In this document: positions 14,462 through 23,793 of the stretch, in pieces
Numbering within the stretch: position 1 is the first letter of the stretch
Layout: each line of letters begins with the position of its first letter
NCBI GenBank assembly: GCA_963972065.1
Contig: CAXAVJ010000043.1
Location: forward strand, 1-27,307
Reading direction: 5' to 3'
DNA from: UBA1479 sp963972065
Lineage (GTDB): Bacteria; Pseudomonadota; Alphaproteobacteria; Rhodospirillales; Casp-alpha2
DNA length: 27,307 nt
Position numbers and translations under genes: made by a program
Notes under the pieces: model-generated
Told to the model about the DNA's origin: nothing
What the model saw: only the letters and a program-made list of their open reading frames with translations
Database searches by the model: none

Positions 14462-15460
14462 TCACAGGGTGAAGTCGTGGGTCGCGGCCCCCGCTGCCTC
14501 GTATCCACGCACCCGCAGCCCCCCCGTGGCCGCGTTGGCGGTGACGGCAAGCCGCGTGGTCGGGTTGAGGATCGGTGGGACGACCCAGTCGAACCCGTCT
14601 TCGACCCCGTCCCGGCAGGCCTCCATCCGGGCGAAGCGGCCCAGACTGTCGGCGCCCCGCGAGCGGCCCGTGAAGGGCCCCGCGATCCAGTGGTTGGCGA
14701 TGGCGGCGCTGCCGCCGTCACGGATGAAAGCGTCGGTTTCCGTGCGTTCGATGACACAGCCCTCATGGGCCTCCGTTCCCGACAGGGAAAAGAAGGCGGG
14801 CACGGCGATCGGGGTTTCGGTCAGCAGGGTTTTCGCCGCGTCGTAAGTTGGACAGATTTCGAAGGCCAAGCGCAGCAGATGCGTCGGCGGCATCAGGCGC
14901 CGCCGCCACACCCGGGTCCGCTCGATCGCCCAGTCAAGCCAGCAACTGGCGGTGCATGTCTTCATGGGCGGTTGGTTGAGCGCCGCCGTAAAGCGCCCCG
15001 GCGCCATGGCCGTGGCCACGCCCACGAACCCTGGCCAGGTGACGTTGAGCCAGTCCCCCGTGTCACCTAACTGACGCGCGACGACCACGTTGCGGCCCAG
15101 GCCGTGGAGCGGCCAGTCGAGGGTGCGCAGCATGCGGTTGCCGCGGCCCGACGGCGGACGGCCCACGGCCGTGGTGCACGACCATTCATAACTGAGGTTC
15201 AGCATGTAGACCCCCGCGTGGTCCAATTGGGCCGCACAGGCGTCGAGATCGGCGCGGTAGGGCGTCGGACAATCGGCGAGCCAACGTTTGGTCAGCCGGT
15301 CACCCAGTTCCAGGAATAGGGGGCCATAATGGTCACGGCCCGCGCGGAACAGATCGTTGAAGCGCGCCCGTTCGGCCTCGGCCATGGCGGGCGGGCCGCC
15401 TTGCCCGGCATCGACCAGGGGGATCACCGGAAGATCGGCGGGGGTGCTGAGGTCATCCAT
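14462..15460 (-). CDS. acid ceramidase/NAAA-like Ntn hydrolase
   Basis: A 332-residue protein resembling the cysteine N-terminal-nucleophile amidases (acid ceramidase, N-acylethanolamine acid amidase). The nucleophile is predicted to be C95 in SCTTAV. R112 and D115 in LRTLDWP match the Arg and Asp that stand 16 and 19 residues after the Cys in human NAAA (17 and 20 here). N257 in ANHW and a downstream SLGRFARME match the oxyanion asparagine block. In eukaryotic relatives the chain is cleaved just before the Cys; residues 1-94 would then be a propeptide-like alpha subunit. No signal peptide is visible, so it is probably cytosolic. The substrate is presumably an N-acyl amide but is unknown. The ATG at 15460 is preceded by AGGA and CAGG. 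Confidence 0.8.
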   Translation of the reverse strand: MDDLSTPADLPVIPLVDAGQGGPPAMAEAERARFNDLFRAGRDHYGPLFLELGDRLTKRWLADCPTPYRADLDACAAQLDHAGVYMLNLSYEWSCTTAVGRPPSGRGNRMLRTLDWPLHGLGRNVVVARQLGDTGDWLNVTWPGFVGVATAMAPGRFTAALNQPPMKTCTASCWLDWAIERTRVWRRRLMPPTHLLRLAFEICPTYDAAKTLLTETPIAVPAFFSLSGTEAHEGCVIERTETDAFIRDGGSAAIANHWIAGPFTGRSRGADSLGRFARMEACRDGVEDGFDWVVPPILNPTTRLAVTANAATGGLRVRGYEAAGAATHDFTL

Positions 15461-15545
15461 GGCCTGAATATATCCTGGAATGCCGTAAATTCGGGGAAAT
15501 CGACGGTCGGGTCTTTTCAAATCCACCCCAGTCTGGCATGTCCGC

Positions 15546-15573
15546 TTGTCCGCGCCGCCGTCCAGACTATAAT
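15546..15573 (+). promoter_or_regulatory. purB promoter
   Basis: TTGTCC (15546-15551), 16 nt, then a perfect TATAAT (15568-15573). Transcription would start near 15580, leaving a leader of about 17 nt that contains the GGAG ribosome site before the ATG at 15597. Confidence 0.65.
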
Positions 15574-15596
15574 TTCCCGCCTGAAACGGAGTTTCC

Positions 15597-16988
<1,392 letters not shown>

Positions 16989-17003
16989 AGCGGATGACGC
17001 GGA

Positions 17004-17282
17004 ATGCCGGACCAGCCAACGCCTCTGCCCGGCTTTCCCATGAAATACATCGTGTTCACGTCGGCGCGGGGCGAGGCCCCCGTGCTGTTCCCCCACGAAT
17101 TCACCCATAGCTGGGTGGCGGGCGAACTGCGTCCGCTCAAACCCGTATCGGCGGGTTTCGTCGAAATGGATGCCCAGGGGCAGATCCGCTGCTTCGGGCA
17201 TTCAAGCAGCCTGAACCTGCCGTCGCGCGGTGCGGCGGACGCGGAACTGGTGCACCGTCACCTGAAGGGCGACACGGCATAG
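17004..17282 (+). CDS. small conserved-type hypothetical protein after purB
   Basis: A 92-residue frame starting 15 nt after the purB stop. Its core reads MKYIVFTSARGEAPVLFPHE followed by a segment with LRPLKPVSAGFVEMD and CFGHSSSL; this looks like a compact alpha/beta protein without TM segments. I recognise no named family. Either ATG 17004 or ATG 17040 could be the start; GCGGATG-type sequence upstream of 17004 is a slightly better ribosome site. The position directly after purB suggests cotranscription. It converges on the DUF1476 gene, and paired palindromes fill the gap. Confidence 0.65.
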   Translation: MPDQPTPLPGFPMKYIVFTSARGEAPVLFPHEFTHSWVAGELRPLKPVSAGFVEMDAQGQIRCFGHSSSLNLPSRGAADAELVHRHLKGDTA

Positions 17283-17302
17283 CCCGCCACACCCGTCCGT
17301 CA

Positions 17303-17368
17303 CCCCCGGACTTGATCCGGGGGTCCATGGACCGGGCGGGCGTGGATTGCCGGGTCAAGCCCGGCAAT
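17303..17368. repeat. paired REP-like palindromic elements between converging genes
   Basis: The first unit is CCCCCGGA-CTTGA-TCCGGGGG (17303-17323). The second is ATTGCCGGG-TCAAG-CCCGGCAAT (17346-17368), with an inverted loop sequence, so the two units face each other. Extragenic elements with CCGGxCTTGAxCCGG-type cores are widespread in alphaproteobacterial genomes. Here they fill the 99-nt gap between converging genes and could end transcription from both sides. No other copy was seen in the window. Confidence 0.75.
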
Positions 17369-17381
17369 GACACAAGTAGAA

Positions 17382-17705
17382 TTATTCGCTTTTGATCTGC
17401 TCGGCCGCGGTGTGCAGCAGGTCTTCGAGCTTGCGCCGGATCTGGTCTTCGGTGATCGCCAGGCCGCGCGTTTCGATATCGCCCATGACCTTGCGCACCA
17501 CATCGTCGACACCGGGCTCGTCCAGATCGGCCAGAACCACTTCGCGGGCATAGGCGTCGGCGTCGGAGCCCTTCAGCCCGAAAGCCTCGGCCAACCACAG
17601 ACCGAGCAGCTTGTTGCGCCGGGATTCCGCCTTGAACCGCTGTTCTTCGTCCAACTGGTACTTGGCTTCGTAACCTTTTTCCCGGTCCTTGAAGGCGTCA
17701 GACAT
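17382..17705 (-). CDS. DUF1476 protein, F1-ATPase inhibitor zeta subunit
   Basis: A 107-residue, highly charged helical protein, typical in length. The conserved N-terminal block FKDREKGYEAKYQLDEE and the NKLLGLWLAE motif identify the alphaproteobacterial zeta family, first characterised in Paracoccus denitrificans as a natural inhibitor of the F1F0-ATPase. It binds F1 and blocks ATP hydrolysis when energy is low. A position next to purC is common in alphaproteobacteria. The ATG at 17705 has GGAG and CAGGA nearby. It is divergent from the NRDE-family gene. Confidence 0.93.
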   Translation of the reverse strand: MSDAFKDREKGYEAKYQLDEEQRFKAESRRNKLLGLWLAEAFGLKGSDADAYAREVVLADLDEPGVDDVVRKVMGDIETRGLAITEDQIRRKLEDLLHTAAEQIKSE

Positions 17706-17831
17706 GTCCTGGGCTCCGTTCTGGCCAATGAGTAATGGGTTTCGCTGGGCTTATTTACGCGGGTTGGCGCGTCATCGCAACATCCGGTGCAACTGCTGGC
17801 GCAATCTTCCTACAGGCCTTATGTAACGATT

Positions 17832-18590
17832 ATGTGCACACTCGTCATTCTACGCCGCCCGGGCCATGACTGGCCACTGATCGTCGCCGCCAACCGCGAC
17901 GAGATGGCAGAGCGGCTTTCCGACCCACCGGGCCGCCATTGGCCGGATGCACCCCATGTCACCGCCGGGCGGGACAGAACCGCCGGCGGCACCTGGCTGG
18001 GCGTCAACGACGACCGCATGGTGGCCGGCGTATTGAACCGCCACGGATCGCTTGGCCAGGAAGCCGGCAAGCGGTCGCGCGGCGAATTGCCGCTGGAGGC
18101 CCTAAGCCACGGCGAGGCCGCCGAAGCCGCTGAGGCCTTGGCCCATCTCGACGGCAGCGCCTATCGGTCGTTCAACCTGATCGTCGGCGACGTGAACCGC
18201 GCCTTCTGGATTTCCGGCAACGGTCGGGATCCCAAGGTTTCCGTCCAGGAAATCCGCCCGGGCCTGTCGATGATCACGGCTTATGATTTGAACGACGACA
18301 CCTCGGCGCGGATCGGCCACTACCGCCCCCTGTTCGAAGCCGCCCCCCCGCCGGACCCGGCCCAGGGGGCCGGCGGATGGGACGCCTGGGTGGCCTTGAT
18401 GTCGGATTTCAAGGAATGGCAGGGCGGCGGCGAGCGCGATTCCATGGCTTTCACCACGGATTTCGGGTTCGAAACCGTGTCGTCGTCGCTGATCGCCCTG
18501 CCCAAACCCTTCGATCCGGCCCTGAAACCCCAATGGCTGTTCTGTCCCAAGCGGCCCCGGCCCGGCGGATTCCGGCCAATCACCGACTGA
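17832..18590 (+). CDS. NRDE/TANGO2 family protein
   Basis: A 252-residue protein beginning MCTLVILRRP with the signature NRDE at residues 21-24, the two marks of the TANGO2 (transport and Golgi organisation 2) family. C2 corresponds to an Ntn-hydrolase-like nucleophile position once Met1 is removed. Other matches are GGTWLGVN and FNLIVGD. Animal TANGO2 is linked to lipid and heme metabolism, and heme trafficking has been proposed for bacterial relatives; the activity here is not established. The frame opens earlier (17787), but only the ATG at 17832 gives the family N-terminus. It lacks a clear Shine-Dalgarno. It sits between DUF1476 and purC. Confidence 0.9.
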   Translation: MCTLVILRRPGHDWPLIVAANRDEMAERLSDPPGRHWPDAPHVTAGRDRTAGGTWLGVNDDRMVAGVLNRHGSLGQEAGKRSRGELPLEALSHGEAAEAAEALAHLDGSAYRSFNLIVGDVNRAFWISGNGRDPKVSVQEIRPGLSMITAYDLNDDTSARIGHYRPLFEAAPPPDPAQGAGGWDAWVALMSDFKEWQGGGERDSMAFTTDFGFETVSSSLIALPKPFDPALKPQWLFCPKRPRPGGFRPITD

Positions 18591-18602
18591 TCCCCTATTC
18601 TG

Positions 18603-18631
18603 TTGAGCGGGCTCTCCGACGCTGCTATATG
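18603..18631 (+). promoter_or_regulatory. candidate purCSQ promoter
   Basis: TTGAGC (18603-18608), 17 nt, TATATG (18626-18631): four of six matches in each box at ideal spacing. Transcription would start near 18637, giving a 5' leader of about 74 nt before purC. No purine riboswitch or PurR-like operator was recognised in that leader. Confidence 0.45.
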
Positions 18632-18710
18632 GTGCGTCTAACCCCTCCCCCGCAGGCCACGCCCCATTTCGGAGCGACCACAAAGGGGAACTTCACGAGG
18701 GCACAAACCC

Positions 18711-19478
18711 ATGGCAAGACGCAGACAGATATACGAAGGCAAGGCAAAGGTCCTATTCGAGGGCCCGGAACCCGGCACCATCGTCCAGTACTTCAAGGAC
18801 GACGCGACCGCCTTCAACAACCAGAAAAAGGGCACCATCACCGGCAAGGGGGTGCTCAACAACCGGATTTCCGAGTATTTGATGCTCCGCCTCGGTGAGA
18901 TCGGCGTGCCGACCCACTTCGTCCGGCGGCTCAACATGCGCGAGCAGCTGGTCCGCGAGGTCGAGATCATCCCCGTCGAGATCATCGTGCGCAACGTCGC
19001 CGCCGGCACGTTCTCCAAGCGCTTCGGCATGGAAGAAGGCACGGCCCTGCCGCGCTCGATCATCGAATACTGCTACAAATCGGACGAACTGGGCGACCCC
19101 CTGATCGCCGAGGAACACGTCACCGCCTTCGGCTGGGCGACGCCGCAGGACATGGACGAGATCATGGCCCTGTCCTTGCGCATCAACGACTATTTGTCGG
19201 GCCTGTTCATGGGCATCGGCCTGAAATTGGTCGATTTCAAGCTGGAATTCGGCCGCCTGTGGGACAACGACCAGACCATGCGCATCGTGCTGGCCGACGA
19301 GATCAGCCCCGACTCCATGCGCCTGTGGGACGTCCTGACCAACGAAAAGATGGACAAGGACCGGTTCCGCCGCGACCTCGGCAATGTCGCGGAGGCCTAT
19401 CAGGAGGTCGCCCGGCGCCTCGGCATTCTGCCGGAATCGGGCCCCGTCGACATCAAGGAACCGGAGACCGTTCAGTAA
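18711..19478 (+). CDS. purC: phosphoribosylaminoimidazole-succinocarboxamide synthase (SAICAR synthetase)
   Basis: Joins CAIR and aspartate with ATP to form SAICAR. The 255-residue length is typical of the bacterial single-domain enzyme. Visible family blocks include YEGKAKVLF near the N-terminus (ATP loop), VEIIVRNVAAG in the centre, then LVDFKLEFG and DEISPDSMRLWD (ATP/aspartate side). A GAGGG sequence precedes the ATG. The stop codon is followed after one base by the purS start codon, so translation is tightly linked. Confidence 0.97.
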   Translation: MARRRQIYEGKAKVLFEGPEPGTIVQYFKDDATAFNNQKKGTITGKGVLNNRISEYLMLRLGEIGVPTHFVRRLNMREQLVREVEIIPVEIIVRNVAAGTFSKRFGMEEGTALPRSIIEYCYKSDELGDPLIAEEHVTAFGWATPQDMDEIMALSLRINDYLSGLFMGIGLKLVDFKLEFGRLWDNDQTMRIVLADEISPDSMRLWDVLTNEKMDKDRFRRDLGNVAEAYQEVARRLGILPESGPVDIKEPETVQ

Positions 19479-19479
19479 G

Positions 19480-19725
19480 ATGAAAGCACGCGTCCACGTT
19501 ACCCTGAAATCCGGCGTTCTCGACCCGCAAGGCAAGGCCGTGCAGCATTCGCTGGCCGGGCTCGGCTTTGACGGCGTCAACGACGTGCGCCAGGGCAAAT
19601 ACATCGAACTGGAACTGGCCGAGACCGACCCCGCCAAGGCCAAGGAAACCGTGGAAGCCATGTGCCAGAAGCTTCTGGCCAACACGGTGATCGAGAACTT
19701 TTCCGTCGATATCGCCGAAGGCTGA
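19480..19725 (+). CDS. purS: phosphoribosylformylglycinamidine synthase subunit PurS
   Basis: An 81-residue small subunit of the three-part FGAM synthase. It bridges PurQ and PurL and helps pass ammonia between them. The sequence begins MKARVHVTLKSGVLDPQGKA and contains DVRQGKYIEL, both standard for PurS. The start at 19480 lies one base after the purC stop; the longer open frame before it overlaps purC and is rejected. purQ follows after 9 nt. Confidence 0.95.
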   Translation: MKARVHVTLKSGVLDPQGKAVQHSLAGLGFDGVNDVRQGKYIELELAETDPAKAKETVEAMCQKLLANTVIENFSVDIAEG

Positions 19726-19734
19726 TCCCCCGCC

Positions 19735-20436
19735 ATGCCGACCAATACGAAAGCCGCCGTCATCGTCTTTCCCGGCTCCAACTGCGACCGCGACATGAAG
19801 GTCGCGCTGGAAGCGGTGACCGGCACCGACGTCATCATGCATTGGCACCGCGACACCGAATTGCCCGACGTCGATCTGATCGCCGTGCCGGGCGGGTTCA
19901 GCTATGGCGATTATCTGCGCTCCGGCGCGATGGCCGCCAATTCGCCGGTCATGCGCACGGTGGTGGAGCGCGCCAACAAGGGCGTGCCCGTGCTGGGCGT
20001 CTGCAACGGCTTTCAGGTATTGACCGAGGCCGGGCTGCTGCCCGGCGCCTTGATGCGCAACGCCGGCCTGAAATTCGTATGCAAGGATGTCTGGCTCAAG
20101 GTCGAGAACACGGACACCCCCTTCACCGGCGCCTATTCGGCAGATCAGGTGATCCGCATCCCCGTCGCCCATCACGACGGCAATTATTTCGCCGACGACG
20201 CGACCCTGGAGCGCCTTGAGGGCGAGGGCCGCGTCGCCTTCCGCTACTGCGATCCCAAGGGCAAGGTTGCGGACGAGGCCAATCCCAACGGCAGCCGCAA
20301 CAACATCGCCGGCATCGTCAACGCGGCCGGTAACGTGCTGGGCATGATGCCCCACCCCGAACGCCTGGCCGAAGCCGCGCTTGGCGGCATCGACGGCAAG
20401 CCCCTGTTCGACGGGCTGGTGGCCGCGCTCCACTAA
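19735..20436 (+). CDS. purQ: phosphoribosylformylglycinamidine synthase subunit PurQ (glutaminase)
   Basis: Class I glutamine amidotransferase that supplies ammonia from glutamine to PurL. The 233-residue chain has the nucleophile C90 in GVCNGFQVL and the His/Glu partners H207 and E209 in MMPHPER. PGSNCDRD at 14-20 and GGFSYGDY at 53-60 are the PurQ-specific blocks. The length is normal for the small PurQ of the PurSQL system. Unlike most alphaproteobacterial relatives, purL does not follow; the next gene is a K+ transporter. Confidence 0.97.
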   Translation: MPTNTKAAVIVFPGSNCDRDMKVALEAVTGTDVIMHWHRDTELPDVDLIAVPGGFSYGDYLRSGAMAANSPVMRTVVERANKGVPVLGVCNGFQVLTEAGLLPGALMRNAGLKFVCKDVWLKVENTDTPFTGAYSADQVIRIPVAHHDGNYFADDATLERLEGEGRVAFRYCDPKGKVADEANPNGSRNNIAGIVNAAGNVLGMMPHPERLAEAALGGIDGKPLFDGLVAALH

Positions 20437-20453
20437 GACCGGCCAATCCGGTC
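20437..20453 (+). terminator. short hairpin directly after purQ
   Basis: GACCGG-CCAAT-CCGGTC begins immediately after the purQ stop codon and is followed by CGGCCG and TTT (20460-20462). It is a 6-bp stem with a weak T tract. It may attenuate rather than stop transcription into the K+ transporter gene. Confidence 0.35.
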
Positions 20454-20467
20454 CGGCCGTTTCCGCA

Positions 20468-20485
20468 GACCCTTAAAGGAGGGTC
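20468..20485 (+). promoter_or_regulatory. hairpin enclosing the Shine-Dalgarno of the TrkH gene
   Basis: GACCCT-TAAAGG-AGGGTC: 6-bp arms around a 6-nt loop. The ribosome site AAAGGAGG (20475-20482) lies half in the loop and half in the 3' arm, with the ATG at 20491. The stem is weak and complementarity to GGAGGG could arise by chance. Confidence 0.3.
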
Positions 20486-20490
20486 ACGAG

Positions 20491-21936
20491 ATGCTGAACA
20501 TTCGGCCCGTCGTGCACCTTCTGGGGCTGCTGGCCTGCTTTATCGCGGTGCTTCTGTGCATCCCGGCCCTGACCGATGCCGTCTACCACGACCAGGACTG
20601 GAAGCCGTTCGTCACGGCGGCCCTGGTCACCGGCTTCATCGGCTTCGCCCTGGCCATCGCCGCCTGGCCCAGGGACGGCATCGCGCTCAACCTGCGGCAG
20701 GCGTTTCTGGTCACGGCCCTGGGCTGGGTCACCGTGGCGGGGATCGCCGCGATCCCGTTCCTGGGCCTGGGCATCAGCCTGACCGACGCCCTGTTCGAAT
20801 CCATGTCCGGCATCACCACCACGGGCTCGACCATCCTGACCGGCCTGGACCATCTGCCGCCGGGTATCCTGCTGTGGCGGGCGATCCTTCAATGGCTGGG
20901 CGGCATCGGGATCATCGCCATGGCGATCCTCATGCTGCCGCTGATGCGCGTCGGCGGCATGCAGCTGTTCAAGATCGAAAGTTCGGACACCGGCGAGAAG
21001 TTCAGCGCCAGCGCGTTCCAGATGATCATCTACCTGATGGCCTTCTACACCCTGCTGACGGTGCTTTGCGCTTTCCTGTACTTCATGTTCGGCATGTCCC
21101 TGTTCGACGCCGTGACCCATGCCATGGCCACCGTGTCGACCGGCGGCTATTCGACCCATGATGCGTCCTTCGGGTTTTTCAAAAGCCCGGCCCTGCATTG
21201 GATCGCGATCCTGTTCATGGCCGCCGGGGCCGTGCCGTTCTATCTGTACATCAAGGCCGCGCGGGGCAACCCCGGCCAGATGTTCAGCGACGAACAGGTG
21301 CGCGGCTTCATCGTCCTGCTGGCCGTCGTCAGCCTCGGCCTGGCCGGCTGGATGACCTGGGAACGCGGCATTTCCTTTCCCGAAGCCCTGACCCTGACCG
21401 CGTTCAACGTGACCTCGGTGGTCACCACCACGGGCTTCGCCACCGACGACTACACGACCTGGGGCCCCGGCGGGGTCGGGGTGTTCCTGGCGCTCATGTA
21501 CATCGGCGGCTGTTCGGGATCGACCTCGGGCGCGATCAAGATCTACCGCCACCAGATTCTCTACAAACTGGTGCGCGCCCATGTGAAGCGCCTGTTCAGC
21601 CCCAACCGGGTAATCACCCTGTCCTACAACGGCGCCCCCGTGCCCGACGACGTGCCCTATTCGATCCTCGCCTTCCTGGCCGTGTTCGTGGCCACCATCG
21701 CCGTGTTCACGGTGGCGCTGTCGTTTCTGGAACTGGATATCCTGACGGCCTATTCGGCGACCGTCACCGCGATCACCAACGTCGGCCCCGGCCTGGGGCC
21801 GATCATCGGCCCGTCCGGCACCTTCCAGCCCCTGCCCGACGCCGCGAAATGGATTTTGACCCTGGCCATGCTGGCCGGGCGGCTTGAGGTGCTGGCCCTG
21901 CTGGTGATGTTCGATCGGGATTTCTGGCGCTATTAA
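20491..21936 (+). CDS. trkH: TrkH family potassium uptake protein (membrane subunit)
   Basis: A 481-residue inner-membrane K+ transporter with the four M1-P-M2 repeats of the TrkH/KtrB/HKT superfamily. The pore loops read ITTTGS (108-113), STGGY (216-220), TTTGF (312-316) and TNVGPG (429-434), each with the filter glycine. Also typical are CSGSTSGAIK (341-350) near the intramembrane loop and GRLE (463-466) at the C-terminus. A cytosolic TrkA-type regulator would be needed and is not in the window. A strong ribosome site (AAAGGAGG) precedes the ATG. The stop lies one base from that of the converging PilZ gene. Confidence 0.94.
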   Translation: MLNIRPVVHLLGLLACFIAVLLCIPALTDAVYHDQDWKPFVTAALVTGFIGFALAIAAWPRDGIALNLRQAFLVTALGWVTVAGIAAIPFLGLGISLTDALFESMSGITTTGSTILTGLDHLPPGILLWRAILQWLGGIGIIAMAILMLPLMRVGGMQLFKIESSDTGEKFSASAFQMIIYLMAFYTLLTVLCAFLYFMFGMSLFDAVTHAMATVSTGGYSTHDASFGFFKSPALHWIAILFMAAGAVPFYLYIKAARGNPGQMFSDEQVRGFIVLLAVVSLGLAGWMTWERGISFPEALTLTAFNVTSVVTTTGFATDDYTTWGPGGVGVFLALMYIGGCSGSTSGAIKIYRHQILYKLVRAHVKRLFSPNRVITLSYNGAPVPDDVPYSILAFLAVFVATIAVFTVALSFLELDILTAYSATVTAITNVGPGLGPIIGPSGTFQPLPDAAKWILTLAMLAGRLEVLALLVMFDRDFWRY

Positions 21937-21937
21937 A

Positions 21938-22258
21938 TCACGCCGCGTCGAAGGCTTCCTGTATTTCCGCCCGCAGCATTTCCTGCTGCGCGCCGTCGAT
22001 GCGGAATTCGATGGCCACGCCCTTGCCCGTCAGGCGCGAGATGACGCCGGGCAATTCGCCCAGCCCGTCGACCCGAAGATTGACCGCATCGCCCGCGGCA
22101 AAGGCGTGTTGAGTCCGGCCCAGGATGTCGGAAAATTCGACCTGCGCCCCCTGCCTGGAAATGTCGCGTAACAGTCCTGTCCTCGTTTCCCTGGATGAGG
22201 AGACAAAGATCAGTTCTGTGATATCGAACCGGCGCGCGGCGCGGCGTTCCTGTGGCAT
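21938..22258 (-). CDS. PilZ domain protein (probable c-di-GMP receptor)
   Basis: A 106-residue single-domain PilZ protein. The c-di-GMP-binding motifs are both present: RRAARR at 5-10 (RxxxR) and DISRQG at 32-37 (D/NxSxxG), followed by the beta-barrel strand AQVEF. A short C-terminal helix follows. A ligand-binding role is therefore likely, but no partner gene is adjacent, so the target cannot be named. Starts at 22258 (MPQERR) or 22273 (MGTQTM) are possible; GGGGA upstream favours 22258. It converges on trkH with a single-base gap and no room for a terminator. Confidence 0.85.
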   Translation of the reverse strand: MPQERRAARRFDITELIFVSSSRETRTGLLRDISRQGAQVEFSDILGRTQHAFAAGDAVNLRVDGLGELPGVISRLTGKGVAIEFRIDGAQQEMLRAEIQEAFDAA

Positions 22259-22346
22259 GGTCTGGGTCCCCATCTGAATGGCCGATCCCCCGACAAGCAC
22301 GGGTGATTCTACACCAAACCGTCCCGCGCCGCCACCGCGTGGCGGA

Positions 22347-23762
22347 TCACGCCGTCAGCAAATTCATCAACGGCCGGATATCCTCGACGGTGTCCAGGCC
22401 CGCCACGAAATCCTTCACCTTGGCGGCCTTGGCCTCGCCCAGGACCGGTATCGCGAGCGCATCGTACTTGCGGTCCAGGTCCGCCGCCGAAACGGGGTTT
22501 TCCGGGCTGCCGCGGCGGTTGCGCTCCGTATGGGACAATTCCCGCCCATCCGTGGTCACCACCGTGACCCGCGCCATGTGGCGGGCGCCCGGGCCCTCGG
22601 CCTCGATCGCGGGGTCGACCTCGGCGTCGATGCGGTCGATGAACGCAAGCACCTCGGGCGCCTTGATGCGGTCCTCGGTGAATTGGGCGGTGAAGGCCTC
22701 GCCATCCAGGGCGATCATGGCGAGCCCGTAATACAGGTTCATCTGCGCCGCCGTGATGCCCTGGGCCTTGTAGGGCCAGGCGCAATGGACATAGGTCGGA
22801 TGGCTGACATGGGCCGTGATGCGGGCGATGTCGCCGGCGGCCAGATTGTTGTCCGTCATCACGGCGCGGAGCGCGTCGAGGGCACCGTGGATGCTGGTCA
22901 CCATGGCGTGGGGCTTGAACCCCGTGCGCAGCACTTCCCATTGCATGTCCTGGCCGGGCATCAGGCCCTGCACGGCGCGATCAATGTTGATCTTGCCGGC
23001 GAAGGCGGAAAGGAACCCGCCGTATTCGGCCTCGACCATGTCGGAAATGCCGGTGAAGCCCTTGGCGGCCAGTTCAGCACCACGAACCCCAGCCTCGGCG
23101 GCGCGGCCGGAATGCAGGCGCTTGACCATGGCCCCTTCCTGGGCGGCCATCAGCCCGGCGCCGAGCGAGCCCGCGATACCCAGCGCATGGGCCGTCGCGG
23201 CTGCATCCAGGCCCATCATGCGCGCCGCCGTGGCGGCGGCGACCAGGGGGCCGACGGTGCCCTGGGGGTGGAAGCCCCGCAGCAGCAGGTCCGTCCCGGC
23301 GGCCGCGCCGACCCGGCAGGCGACTTCATAGCCCGCCGCCATGGCCGTCAGCACCAGCGATCCCGGCACCCCGGCCCGGCGCGTGCCCAACAGGCGTTCG
23401 CCCATGTTGAGGGCCACCGGCACGGCGATGGAATTGGGATGGGTGATGGCGTCGCGGTGGATGTCGTCCATCTCAAACGCATGGCCCGCCGTGGCGTTGA
23501 CCAGCACGGCATTGGCCACGGGCACCATGCGCAGCATGCCGATCAAGGATGCCTCGGGCGTGCCGCCGTCGTGGTCGACCAGGTCGGCGACCATACGGGT
23601 CCACGGCAGGGTGGCGCCATGCAGGCAGCAGGCCAACCCGTCGAGCACCGCCAGCTTCAGATGTTCGACGACATCCTTCGGCAGGTCCTCGAACGTCAGA
23701 CCGGCGGCGAAATCCGCCAGCACCGCGGTCGCCCCTGGCACCGCCTTGTCGGCGTCCTTCAT
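22347..23762 (-). CDS. MmgE/PrpD family protein
   Basis: A 471-residue protein of the MmgE/PrpD family, whose known members include 2-methylcitrate dehydratase and cis-aconitate decarboxylase. Recognisable blocks are AVLDGLACCLHGA, ATAGHAFEMDDIHRDAITHP (the N-terminal active-site region), GFHPQGTVGPLVAAAT and GFKPHAMVTSIHGALDA. Because no methylcitrate synthase or PrpB is nearby, a role in propionate metabolism is not supported, and the substrate is open. The ATG at 23762 has a GGAG site. It follows the dioxygenase gene after 31 nt, so the two form an operon. Confidence 0.9.
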   Translation of the reverse strand: MKDADKAVPGATAVLADFAAGLTFEDLPKDVVEHLKLAVLDGLACCLHGATLPWTRMVADLVDHDGGTPEASLIGMLRMVPVANAVLVNATAGHAFEMDDIHRDAITHPNSIAVPVALNMGERLLGTRRAGVPGSLVLTAMAAGYEVACRVGAAAGTDLLLRGFHPQGTVGPLVAAATAARMMGLDAAATAHALGIAGSLGAGLMAAQEGAMVKRLHSGRAAEAGVRGAELAAKGFTGISDMVEAEYGGFLSAFAGKINIDRAVQGLMPGQDMQWEVLRTGFKPHAMVTSIHGALDALRAVMTDNNLAAGDIARITAHVSHPTYVHCAWPYKAQGITAAQMNLYYGLAMIALDGEAFTAQFTEDRIKAPEVLAFIDRIDAEVDPAIEAEGPGARHMARVTVVTTDGRELSHTERNRRGSPENPVSAADLDRKYDALAIPVLGEAKAAKVKDFVAGLDTVEDIRPLMNLLTA

Positions 23763-23793
23763 CACGTCTCCATCCTTCACTTGGTAAGCGCCC

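Noticed and set aside
22347..23762. Annotation of the MmgE/PrpD gene as 2-methylcitrate dehydratase (prpD).
   Set aside because: There is no methylcitrate synthase, PrpB or propionyl-CoA synthase nearby, and the partner gene is an oxygenase; only the family name is supported.
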